NCBI GenBank assembly: GCA_910587955.1
Contig: CAJUNN010000016.1
Location: forward strand, 1-52,308
Direction: 5' to 3'
DNA from: an uncultured Lachnospiraceae bacterium
GTDB lineage: Bacteria; Bacillota; Clostridia; Lachnospirales; Lachnospiraceae
Length of the DNA stretch: 52,308 bases
The notes below the pieces were generated by a model. It was not told the DNA's origin. It worked only from the letters and a program-made list of their open reading frames with translations, and did no database searches. The position numbers and the translations under genes are program-made. How positions within the stretch are numbered: the first letter of the stretch is position 1; each line of letters begins with the position of its first letter. This document shows positions 16,064-23,646 of this stretch, piece after piece.

Positions 16064-18478
16064 ATGATTAGAATCGGAATGTTTTTAGGAGACCGCTATG
16101 AGATTTTGGAAAAAATCGGATCCGGCGGCATGGCAGATGTATTCAAAGGAAAAGATCACAAGCTGAACCGCTTTGTGGCAGTCAAGGTGCTGAAAGAAGA
16201 GTTTGTGGAGGATCGGAATTTCGTCCGCAAATTCAAAGAAGAGGCCCAGGCAGCGGCGGGGCTTGCTCATCCGAATATTGTAAATGTGTACGATGTAGGC
16301 GACGAGCAGAATATCAAATACATTGTAATGGAGCTGGTTGAAGGGATTACCCTGAAAACTTATATTGAAAAGAAGGGAAAGCTGACGGTTAAGGAGGCTA
16401 CCAGTATTGCCATCCAGGTGGGGGCAGGTCTGGAGGTGGCCCACAACAATCAGATTGTACACCGGGATATAAAGCCCCAGAACATCATTATTTCCCGGGA
16501 GGGCAAAGTAAAGGTAACGGATTTCGGAATTGCCAAATCGGTTTCCTCCAATACCAATACTTCGGATGCCATGGGTTCCGTCCATTACACTTCCCCGGAG
16601 CAGGCCAGGGGAGGGTACAGCGATGCCAAGAGCGATATCTATTCCCTGGGTATTGTCATGTATGAGATGGTGACGGGCAGGGTTCCCTTTGACGGGGAGA
16701 CCACGGTAGTAATAGCTGTCAAGCATCTGCAGGAGGACATTACCTCGCCCCGGGTCTATGCCTCGGAGATTCCCGTCAGCCTGGAGCATATTATTTTGAA
16801 ATGTACGGAGAAAAGCCCGGACCGCCGGTATGCCTACGTGGCAGACCTGGTGGCGGATTTGAAGCAGTCCCTGATTACGCCGGACGTGAATTTTGTGAAA
16901 GAAATCCTGCCCGGCGGAGCTAAGACTGTGGCGATTACCCGGGACGATATTTCCAGAATCCAGAAGGAGACCGGAAGGATTTCCCTGAATCAGGAGGAGC
17001 TTTCCCGCTCTGCGTATCCCGAAAGCTTCGGGGAGGATAACGAGGGCCTCTTCGAAGACGATGAAGATGAGGATTATTACGACGACTACGAGGATGACGA
17101 GGACGGCTACGGCGATGAGGAAGAACAGGATGAGGAGGATGACGGAGACGACGACAGCATCCTGGATCCCAAGCTGGAGAAGATTATGACCATCGGCGGC
17201 ATTGTGGCGGCCGTGATCATCGTAATTATTATTATCTTTATCATTGTAAAGCTGTTCGGATTCGGAAAATCCGGGAAGAAAGAGAAGGAAAATAATGAGC
17301 CTCAGATTGAGGATGTGCTGGATGACGAGAAAGTAGAAGTGCCCGGCCTCTTAGGCAAGAGCTATTCTGAGGCAAAGGATATGCTGAACGATCTGGGCCT
17401 GGGCATAGAGCTGGGGGAAACCCGCTCTTCCGACGAGTATGAGCCGGGGCAGATTATCAGCCAGAGTATTGACGAAGGAACCGAGGTAGAGGCCCACACC
17501 ACCATCACCGTGGATATCTGCGGAGACGGGGAGGAAGCCACTGTGCCGGATGTGACAGAATACACCCAGTCCAGGGCGGAATCTGCCTTGAAGGAACTGG
17601 GCTTCTCGGTAGACGTAAAAGAAGAGTATGACGATAAGGTAGAGGCCGGAAAAGTAATTTCCACCAGTCCTAAGGCAGGCAGCAAGGTGGATCGCAGCAG
17701 CGTCATTACCATCACCGTCAGCAAGGGGCCGGCGGAGGAAAACGAGACCACCGTTCCCAAGATTGAGGGCTTGAGCGAAGCGGCAGCCAAGACAGAGCTG
17801 ACGAACGCCGGTCTGAAGACAGGCAGCGTTACCCAGCAGTACAGTGATTCGGTGGAAGAGGGCTACGTGATCTCCCAGCATATCCGGCAGGGAACCAAGG
17901 TGGAGAAAGATACCGCCGTCAACTTCGTGGTCAGCCGGGGATCCGAGGATGTGTACATCGGAAATGCGGAGAAGAACGGCAGCGACGAGGCTTCTGTGAC
18001 TAAGTATCTCCAGGATCGGGGCCTGAAGGTTTCCAGAAGTGAGCAGTACCATGCCACCGTTCCCAAGGGAAATGTGATCTCCTACTCACCCGGCAACGGC
18101 AGCACGGTGAAGCCGGGCAGCACGGTGAATATTGTGGTAAGTTTAGGGCCGGAGCCGGTGAAGACGGCGTCTGTGCCGGATGTTAAAAATAAGACTGTGG
18201 ATGCGGCAAAATCTGCAATAGAGGGTGCGGGATTTAAATGGGGCGGTTCATCAAAAGGTGAAACAGCACCGGATTATACATTAAATGGGACGGTTTATGA
18301 TTGGAATCCTAAGGGGACACAGAATCTTGGAACAACGATTAGCGTGAAGATATATGCGAATATGCCGGATTGTGGTCCAGATAACCATACAGGGAATCCG
18401 GGTGGGAAGTGCAGTATATGCGGAAATCCGATTCCAACCCCGGAAACACCGGATCCAAATCCAACCCCAACCCCTTAA
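16064..18478 (+). CDS. prkC: Serine/threonine kinase with PASTA domains
   Basis: An 804-residue membrane kinase that senses peptidoglycan or lipid II. Kinase domain (about 5-275): glycine loop GSGGMADVFKG, AVKVLK lysine, HRDIKPQN, DFGIAKS and SPEQARGG. A very acidic segment rich in Asp, Glu and Tyr (about 322-365) precedes the single transmembrane helix (about 376-402). Five PASTA repeats follow (about 424-484, 492-555, 562-624, 629-695, 702-764). The tail (765-804) holds a CxxCG pair and ends in a Pro-Thr-rich repeat. The last PASTA and the tail are AT-richer than the rest of the gene, so the 3' end may have been exchanged. ATG 16064 has GAGG 8 nt upstream. Confidence 0.95.
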   Translation: MIRIGMFLGDRYEILEKIGSGGMADVFKGKDHKLNRFVAVKVLKEEFVEDRNFVRKFKEEAQAAAGLAHPNIVNVYDVGDEQNIKYIVMELVEGITLKTYIEKKGKLTVKEATSIAIQVGAGLEVAHNNQIVHRDIKPQNIIISREGKVKVTDFGIAKSVSSNTNTSDAMGSVHYTSPEQARGGYSDAKSDIYSLGIVMYEMVTGRVPFDGETTVVIAVKHLQEDITSPRVYASEIPVSLEHIILKCTEKSPDRRYAYVADLVADLKQSLITPDVNFVKEILPGGAKTVAITRDDISRIQKETGRISLNQEELSRSAYPESFGEDNEGLFEDDEDEDYYDDYEDDEDGYGDEEEQDEEDDGDDDSILDPKLEKIMTIGGIVAAVIIVIIIIFIIVKLFGFGKSGKKEKENNEPQIEDVLDDEKVEVPGLLGKSYSEAKDMLNDLGLGIELGETRSSDEYEPGQIISQSIDEGTEVEAHTTITVDICGDGEEATVPDVTEYTQSRAESALKELGFSVDVKEEYDDKVEAGKVISTSPKAGSKVDRSSVITITVSKGPAEENETTVPKIEGLSEAAAKTELTNAGLKTGSVTQQYSDSVEEGYVISQHIRQGTKVEKDTAVNFVVSRGSEDVYIGNAEKNGSDEASVTKYLQDRGLKVSRSEQYHATVPKGNVISYSPGNGSTVKPGSTVNIVVSLGPEPVKTASVPDVKNKTVDAAKSAIEGAGFKWGGSSKGETAPDYTLNGTVYDWNPKGTQNLGTTISVKIYANMPDCGPDNHTGNPGGKCSICGNPIPTPETPDPNPTPTP

Positions 18479-18482
18479 GCGG

Positions 18483-19373
18483 ATGTCAAATTCTATGCAG
18501 GGAAAGATAGTAAAAGGGATCGCCGGATTCTACTACGTTCACGTAGTAGAATCCGGCATCTATGAATGTAAAGCAAAAGGGATTTTCCGCAACAAAGGCG
18601 TAAAGCCCCTGGTAGGGGACAATGTGCGTCTTGTTTCTCTGGACAAAGAGGAAATGACGGGAAATATCGAGGAGATACTTCCGCGGAAAAACGAGCTGAT
18701 CCGTCCGGCGGTGGCCAATGTGGATCAGGCTTTGGTAATCTTTGCAGCCGCCAGTCCCCAGCCCAATTTTAATCTTCTGGACCGCTTCCTTATTCAGATG
18801 CAGCACCAAGAGGTTCCGGTGATCTTGTGCTTTAATAAGCAGGATCTGGTGACGGAGGAGGACTTGGAAGCTATTTCTGCTGTCTACGGCGGTTACGGCA
18901 GCGAGCTGTGCTTTGTGAGTGCCCAGGAGGAGACAGGGCTTGAAAAACTGCGGCAGCTTTTGAAGGGAAGAACCACTACGGTGGCAGGCCCTTCCGGGGC
19001 GGGGAAATCTTCTCTTATCAACCTTCTTCATCCCCAGGCGGCCATGGAGACCGGAAGCATCAGCGAGAAAATCCAGCGGGGGAAGCATACCACCCGCCAT
19101 TCGGAGCTGTTTGCCCTGGATGAAGAAAGCTTTATCTGTGATACGCCGGGGTTCAGTTCGGTTTACCTTCCGGAACTGGAGAAGGAAGAACTGAAAGAAT
19201 ATATGCCGGAATTTTCGGAGTACGCGTCTTTCTGCCGGTTTCAGGGCTGTGTACATATACACGAGCCAGATTGTGCCGTCAAGGAGGCTTATGAGGCAGG
19301 GAAGATTTCCCCTGTCCGATATGAAAACTATAAACTGCTCTATGAGGAGTTGAAAAACAGAAGGAGGTATTGA
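18483..19373 (+). CDS. rsgA: Ribosome small-subunit GTPase A
   Basis: A 296-residue circularly permuted GTPase that checks maturation of the 30S subunit. N-terminal OB fold (about 8-70, with GDNVRL), then the G motifs in permuted order: NKQDLV (G4), SAQEETGL (G5), GPSGAGKSSLIN (G1), DTPGF (G3). The C-terminal zinc knuckle has Cys-x4-Cys-x-His-x5-Cys near residues 257-270 (CRFQGCVHIHEPDC). Length is normal. ATG 18483 starts 4 nt after the kinase stop; neither it nor ATG 18495 has a good ribosome site, so coupling to the kinase gene is likely. Confidence 0.95.
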   Translation: MSNSMQGKIVKGIAGFYYVHVVESGIYECKAKGIFRNKGVKPLVGDNVRLVSLDKEEMTGNIEEILPRKNELIRPAVANVDQALVIFAAASPQPNFNLLDRFLIQMQHQEVPVILCFNKQDLVTEEDLEAISAVYGGYGSELCFVSAQEETGLEKLRQLLKGRTTTVAGPSGAGKSSLINLLHPQAAMETGSISEKIQRGKHTTRHSELFALDEESFICDTPGFSSVYLPELEKEELKEYMPEFSEYASFCRFQGCVHIHEPDCAVKEAYEAGKISPVRYENYKLLYEELKNRRRY

Positions 19374-19375
19374 TT

Positions 19376-20029
19376 ATGAACATTCTGGCACCATCCATAC
19401 TCTCGGCGGATTTCGCGTCATTGGGGGAGGATGTAAAGAAGGCGGAGCGCTCAGGAGCCCAGTATCTGCATATTGACGTGATGGACGGCGCTTTCGTGCC
19501 CAGCCTGTCTTTGGGGTTTCCGGTGATCAAATCCATCCGCAGAGTGACGAACCTGGTGTTTGACGTGCATCTTATGATCTGCGATCCCGATCGCTATATT
19601 GAGGAGTTTGCCGCAGCCGGAGCGGGTATTATCACCGTCCATGCAGAGGCCTGTCCTCATTTGAACCGGACCATTGCCTCCATCAAAGAGAATGGATGTA
19701 AGGCAGGGGTGGCTCTCAATCCGGCTACTCCTTTGACAGGGCTTTCGTACATCCTGGACGATCTGGATATGGTTCTTCTGATGACAGTGAATCCGGGCTT
19801 TGGAGGACAGAAATACATTGAGAGCTGTACCCGGAAAATCCGTGGACTGAAACGGATGATTTCAGAGCGGGATCTGGAAATTGACATTGAGGTGGACGGC
19901 GGGATTAAGCTGGACAATGTGCAGAAGGTGCTGGAGGCAGGGGCAAACGTGATTGTAGCAGGGTCTGCGGTCTTCGGCGGCGATGTGGAGCAGAATGTAA
20001 AGGATTTCTTAAAGGTTTTAAATCCATGA
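19376..20029 (+). CDS. rpe: Ribulose-phosphate 3-epimerase
   Basis: A 217-residue TIM-barrel enzyme of the pentose phosphate pathway that interconverts ribulose-5-phosphate and xylulose-5-phosphate. Motifs: ILSADFASLG, HIDVMDGAFVPSLSLG (metal His and catalytic Asp), VHLMICDPDRYI, MTVNPGFGGQKYI, VDGGIKLDN (second catalytic Asp) and AGSAVFGG (phosphate binding). ATG 19376 has a perfect AAGGAGGT 7 nt upstream; TTG at 19370 is less likely. It follows rsgA by 2 nt and overlaps thiN by 4 nt. Confidence 0.97.
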   Translation: MNILAPSILSADFASLGEDVKKAERSGAQYLHIDVMDGAFVPSLSLGFPVIKSIRRVTNLVFDVHLMICDPDRYIEEFAAAGAGIITVHAEACPHLNRTIASIKENGCKAGVALNPATPLTGLSYILDDLDMVLLMTVNPGFGGQKYIESCTRKIRGLKRMISERDLEIDIEVDGGIKLDNVQKVLEAGANVIVAGSAVFGGDVEQNVKDFLKVLNP

Positions 20030-20679
20030 GGACACTGATTGTGAGCGGGGGCAATATCGAGACTGATTTTGCCCTTGCTTTTTACCGGGAACACAAATTT
20101 GACTATATCATCGGGGTGGATAACGGCCTGCGCTTTCTCTGTGAAAACGAAATTGTTCCCACACACGTGGTAGGGGACTTTGATACGGCAGATCCGGAAC
20201 TTGTGAGCCGCTACCGTTCCCTGGCCGGGGTGGAGATACGGACTTTTGATCCGGTGAAGGATTCTACAGACACGCAGATTGCCATTGAGCTGGCTTTAGA
20301 GCTGGAAAGTGCTTCCATTGTGATACTGGGAGGAACCGGAAGCCGCCTGGATCACGTGCTGGGAAATCTGCACAGCATGATGCTGGCCAAGAAGGCCGGG
20401 ACGGAATGTATGCTTTTGGATTCCCATAACCGGATTCGCATCATTTCGGAAGAAACGGTTTTGAAGCGGGAGGAGCAGTACGGAAGCTATGTCTCCCTGA
20501 TTCCTCTTACCTCTGCAGTGGACGGCGTGGATCTCATAGGTTTCCGTTATCCCTTAAAAAATCACACCTTTACGGTTTTTGAGAGCGCGGGGCTGGGTGT
20601 AAGCAACGAAATTTTGGAAGAAGAAGGGAGAATCCGCCTGCGCTCCGGCGCATTCCTTTTGATAGAATCCAGGGATTAA
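20026..20679 (+). CDS. thiN: Thiamine pyrophosphokinase
   Basis: A 217-residue enzyme that transfers pyrophosphate from ATP to thiamine to make thiamine pyrophosphate. Family motifs are GVDNGLRFL, VVGDFDTADPE, STDTQIAIELAL, and ILGGTGSRLDHVLGN. The C-terminal beta domain (about 140-217) ends normally. It begins in an ATGA overlap with rpe, so translation is coupled, and is the last gene of the operon before a strong terminator. No TPP riboswitch is visible, in line with its place in a housekeeping operon. Confidence 0.93.
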   Translation: MRTLIVSGGNIETDFALAFYREHKFDYIIGVDNGLRFLCENEIVPTHVVGDFDTADPELVSRYRSLAGVEIRTFDPVKDSTDTQIAIELALELESASIVILGGTGSRLDHVLGNLHSMMLAKKAGTECMLLDSHNRIRIISEETVLKREEQYGSYVSLIPLTSAVDGVDLIGFRYPLKNHTFTVFESAGLGVSNEILEEEGRIRLRSGAFLLIESRD

Positions 20680-20721
20680 AACTCCAGCAGCTTTTGGAAA
20701 GAGTGGAAAAGAGTAGAAAAT

Positions 20722-20747
20722 GGCAGGGGAAGCCCCCTGCTTTTTTT
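20722..20747 (+). terminator. Strong intrinsic terminator after thiN
   Basis: GCAGGGG (20723-20729) pairs perfectly with CCCCTGC (20734-20740), 4-nt loop, followed by seven T. It ends the prpC-thiN operon. Confidence 0.92.
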
Positions 20748-20878
20748 CAAATCCGTTATAGAAACTTCCCGGAAAAAGGAAAGAAAAGACCTGTTTTTGA
20801 AAAATTTTTCTCCGAATAACTGGAAAAATTGTATATTCTTAATAAAAAAGGTGAGACTAACCAACAGGGACGAGTGAA

Positions 20879-20917
20879 ACAGGCAGGATTGACAAATGGC
20901 AGTCTGCCTGTCATAAT
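20879..20917 (+). promoter_or_regulatory. Near-consensus promoter enclosed by an inverted repeat
   Basis: TTGACA (20889-20894), 17 nt, CATAAT (20912-20917). ACAGGCAG (20879-20886) and CTGCCTGT (20904-20911) form an 8-bp inverted repeat whose arms flank the -35 box; the right arm abuts the -10 box. This could be an operator. Confidence 0.72.
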
Positions 20918-20946
20918 ACGTCCATCAGGAACAGGAGGAGTGAAGA

Positions 20947-21177
20947 ATGATGCAGGAAAAGAAGATTAAACTGAATGCGACTGAGGATGTAAAAGAGTTT
21001 GTAAGCGGAGCCAGCAAATGTGATTTTGATGTGGATGTATCCTACAACCGGGTCCTTATTGACGCGAAATCCATTCTGGGTGTGTTAAGTATGGATTTAA
21101 ACCGGATTCTTACAGTGAAGTATCACGGTGAAAATAGGGATTTCGAGCGGGTGCTGGCAAAGTTTGCCACAGCGTAG
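20947..21177 (+). CDS. HPr-like protein lacking the phospho-histidine
   Basis: A 76-residue protein with the HPr fold: the C-terminal halves match, especially VLIDAKSILGVLSMDL, which corresponds to the HPr segment around Ser46 (KSIMG type). The N-terminal part, where HPr carries the GxHARP active-site histidine, reads NATEDVKEFVSGA and has no histidine. It therefore cannot carry phosphate in the sugar phosphotransferase chain, but retains the Ser46-like site. It is more likely a regulatory HPr relative. It is monocistronic: promoter before, terminator after. ATG 20947 has AGGAGG 8 nt upstream. Confidence 0.82.
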   Translation: MMQEKKIKLNATEDVKEFVSGASKCDFDVDVSYNRVLIDAKSILGVLSMDLNRILTVKYHGENRDFERVLAKFATA

Positions 21178-21208
21178 GCAGAGCCTCATAGCATCTGACA
21201 GGCACAGA

Positions 21209-21239
21209 AGCCGCTGCACGGGAAGTGCGCGGCTTTTTT
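21209..21239 (+). terminator. Intrinsic terminator after the HPr-like gene
   Basis: AGCCGC.GCAC pairs with GTGC.GCGGCT with one bulge, short GGGAA loop, followed by TTTTTT. Confidence 0.9.
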
Positions 21240-21250
21240 AGATCGAACAC

Positions 21251-21279
21251 TTGTCCTGTCCTTCTCTTTTTGTTACAAT
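21251..21279 (+). promoter_or_regulatory. Promoter of the nuclease-helicase gene, apparently leaderless
   Basis: TTGTCC (21251-21256), 17 nt, TACAAT (21274-21279) with TGT before it (extended -10). The ATG at 21286 lies 7 nt after the -10 box, where transcription itself should start, and no ribosome binding site is present. Confidence 0.7.
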
Positions 21280-21285
21280 GGCCTT

Positions 21286-23646
21286 ATGGAAAATACAAAC
21301 GCAATCGTAAAGATCTCCGTGCGCACCCTGGTAGAATTTATCCTGCGCTCCGGGGACTTGGACAATCGAAGAGGGAGCCGGGCGGAACGGGATGCCATGC
21401 AGGCAGGAAGCCGGCTGCACCGGAAGCTCCAGAGACGCATGGGAGGAGATTACCGGGCGGAGGTGCCGCTTAAATATGAAATTCCCATGGAAGAAATCCT
21501 CTGTGTGCTGGAAGGGCGGGCCGATGGTATCTTCACGGAAGAGGGCTTAACGACGGTGGACGAGATCAAGGGCGTGTACCGGGATTTGGATAAAATCGGG
21601 GAACCTGTGGGCGTGCATCTGGCCCAGGCCATGTGCTATGCCTGGATTTACGCGGAGCAGAACGGACTGGAACGGATCGGAGTGCGGATGACCTACGGGA
21701 ATCTGGAGACGGAACAGCTCAAATACTTTCGTTTTCAGTATGAAAGGAAAGAGCTTCAGATCTGGTTTGCCAATCTGATGGAGGAGTACGGAAAATGGGC
21801 CGGGTTCCAGGCCCGGTGGCGGGAAACCTTGCAGAAAAGCATCCGTCCTCTCCAGTTTCCCTTTCCCTACCGGGAAGGGCAGCGGGAGTTGGCGGCCGGG
21901 GTATACCGGACTGTTGCCAGGAAGAAGCGGCTTTTTATCCAGGCACCTACCGGAGTGGGAAAAACCATGTCCGTGGTTTTCCCGGCGGTCAAGGCGGTGG
22001 GAGAGGGCTTGGGAGAGAAGATTTTCTATCTGACGGCCAAGACCATTACCAGAACCGTAGCGGAGGACGCTTTCGGCATCCTGCGGGAGCGGGGTCTGCG
22101 CTTGAAAAGTGTGACCCTGACAGCCAAGGAAAAGCTCTGTATCTGTGAGGATACCGACTGCAATCCCGAGTCCTGTCCCTATGCGGAGGGACATTTTGAC
22201 CGGGTCAACCAGGCGGTGTATGAGCTGCTCACGGAAGGGCCGGACGATCTGAACCGGGAAGTACTGCTTGGGCATGCCCACAAGCACCGGGTCTGCCCTT
22301 TTGAGATGAGCCTGGATGTATCCAGCTGGACGGACGCGGTGATCTGTGATTACAATTATGTCTTTGACCCCAATGTGCGCCTGAAACGGTTTTTTTCCGA
22401 GGGCATGAAAGGAGAATACCTTTTTCTCATCGATGAGGCTCACAACCTGGTGGAGCGGGGCAGGGAGATGTTCAGCGCAGATCTCTATAAAGAAGAATTT
22501 CTGGAGTTGAAGCGCAGGGTCCGGGGGCGTTACCGGAAGCTGGAGCATGCCCTGGAAAAGTGCAACCGATATCTTCTGGATTGCAAACGGGAGTGTGAGA
22601 CCTACTGCATTCAGGAGGAGGTGGGAGCCTTTGCCCTCAAGCTTCTGAGCCTGATGGGAGAGCTGGAGAAGGTCCAGGAGGAATGTACGGATCCCCTGCT
22701 TGGGGAGGAACTGCAGGAATTCTGGTTCCGGGTGCGGGACTTTCTTAATATTTTTGAGCGCCTGGACGAGAACTATGTGATTTACAGCCGGTTCGCGGAG
22801 GACGGCCGGTTCCAGATCAGGCTTTACTGTGTGGAAACGGCGGTAAATCTGCGGGAGTGCCTGGACCGGGGAAACAGCACCGTGTTTTTTTCCGCCACCC
22901 TCCTTCCGATGCCTTATTACAAGCATCTTCTGGGAGATGAGGCGGACTATGCAGTCTATGCCCGTTCCCCCTTTGATCCGGGAAAGCGCCTTCTTATGGT
23001 GGGCCGGGATGTAAGCAGCCGATATGCCAGGCGGACGGATCGGGAGTACGAACGGATTGCGTCGTATATCCGGGCTTTGGCGTCTGGGCACCGGGGAAAT
23101 TACCTGGTATTTTTTCCCTCCTATAAGGTGATGCAGGAAGTCTATGAGAAATTTTTGGGAGAATTTGCTGCGGATGAGATGGAATGCCTCCTGCAGCAGC
23201 CGGGTATGAACGAGAGCCGGCGGGAAGAATTTTTGAAAAATTTTCAGGATCCCTGCCGGGAGAAAAGCCTTTTGGGATTCTGCGTAATGGGGGGGATTTT
23301 TTCTGAGGGCATTGATTTGAAGCATGAGGCCTTGATTGGAGCGGCCATTGTAGGGACGGGACTTCCCATGGTCTGTGACGAGCGGGAGATTCTGCGCCAA
23401 TTCTATGAGGAGCGGGGCATGGACGGCTTCGCCTATGCCTATCAGTATCCCGGGATGAATAAGGTATTGCAGGCTGCCGGACGGGTGATCCGCACCCAGG
23501 AGGACCGGGGGGTGATCCTGCTTTTGGACGAGCGCTTTTTGAACAGCGGATACCGGAGGCTCTTTCCTCTGGAGTGGGAGTCCTTTCAAACCTGCACGCT
23601 TCCGGAGATCGGGGAGGCCGTCGCCGGATTCTGGGGCTCAAAATAG
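21286..23646 (+). CDS. PD-(D/E)XK nuclease fused to XPD/DinG-type DNA helicase
   Basis: A 786-residue fusion. The N-terminal domain (about 1-170) carries the RecB/Cas4-like nuclease signature: GRADGI (Asp near residue 80), DEIKG (Glu-x-Lys near 93) and a QAMCYAWIY motif. The rest is a superfamily 2 helicase of the XPD/Rad3/DinG type: Walker A QAPTGVGKT (about 219-227), four iron-sulphur cysteines (CICEDTDC ... SCPY ... VCPF, about 284-340), DEAH (about 382-385) and motif VI QAAGRVIRTQED near 730. It probably unwinds and trims DNA in repair. ATG 21286 has no ribosome site and sits at the predicted transcription start. Its end overlaps the convergent LysR gene by 61 bp. Confidence 0.88.
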   Translation: MENTNAIVKISVRTLVEFILRSGDLDNRRGSRAERDAMQAGSRLHRKLQRRMGGDYRAEVPLKYEIPMEEILCVLEGRADGIFTEEGLTTVDEIKGVYRDLDKIGEPVGVHLAQAMCYAWIYAEQNGLERIGVRMTYGNLETEQLKYFRFQYERKELQIWFANLMEEYGKWAGFQARWRETLQKSIRPLQFPFPYREGQRELAAGVYRTVARKKRLFIQAPTGVGKTMSVVFPAVKAVGEGLGEKIFYLTAKTITRTVAEDAFGILRERGLRLKSVTLTAKEKLCICEDTDCNPESCPYAEGHFDRVNQAVYELLTEGPDDLNREVLLGHAHKHRVCPFEMSLDVSSWTDAVICDYNYVFDPNVRLKRFFSEGMKGEYLFLIDEAHNLVERGREMFSADLYKEEFLELKRRVRGRYRKLEHALEKCNRYLLDCKRECETYCIQEEVGAFALKLLSLMGELEKVQEECTDPLLGEELQEFWFRVRDFLNIFERLDENYVIYSRFAEDGRFQIRLYCVETAVNLRECLDRGNSTVFFSATLLPMPYYKHLLGDEADYAVYARSPFDPGKRLLMVGRDVSSRYARRTDREYERIASYIRALASGHRGNYLVFFPSYKVMQEVYEKFLGEFAADEMECLLQQPGMNESRREEFLKNFQDPCREKSLLGFCVMGGIFSEGIDLKHEALIGAAIVGTGLPMVCDEREILRQFYEERGMDGFAYAYQYPGMNKVLQAAGRVIRTQEDRGVILLLDERFLNSGYRRLFPLEWESFQTCTLPEIGEAVAGFWGSK

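Noticed and set aside
21547..23589. 680-codon minus-strand open frame opposite the helicase
   Set aside because: It mirrors the helicase gene, which has complete motifs on the plus strand. High GC at third positions creates such open antisense frames.
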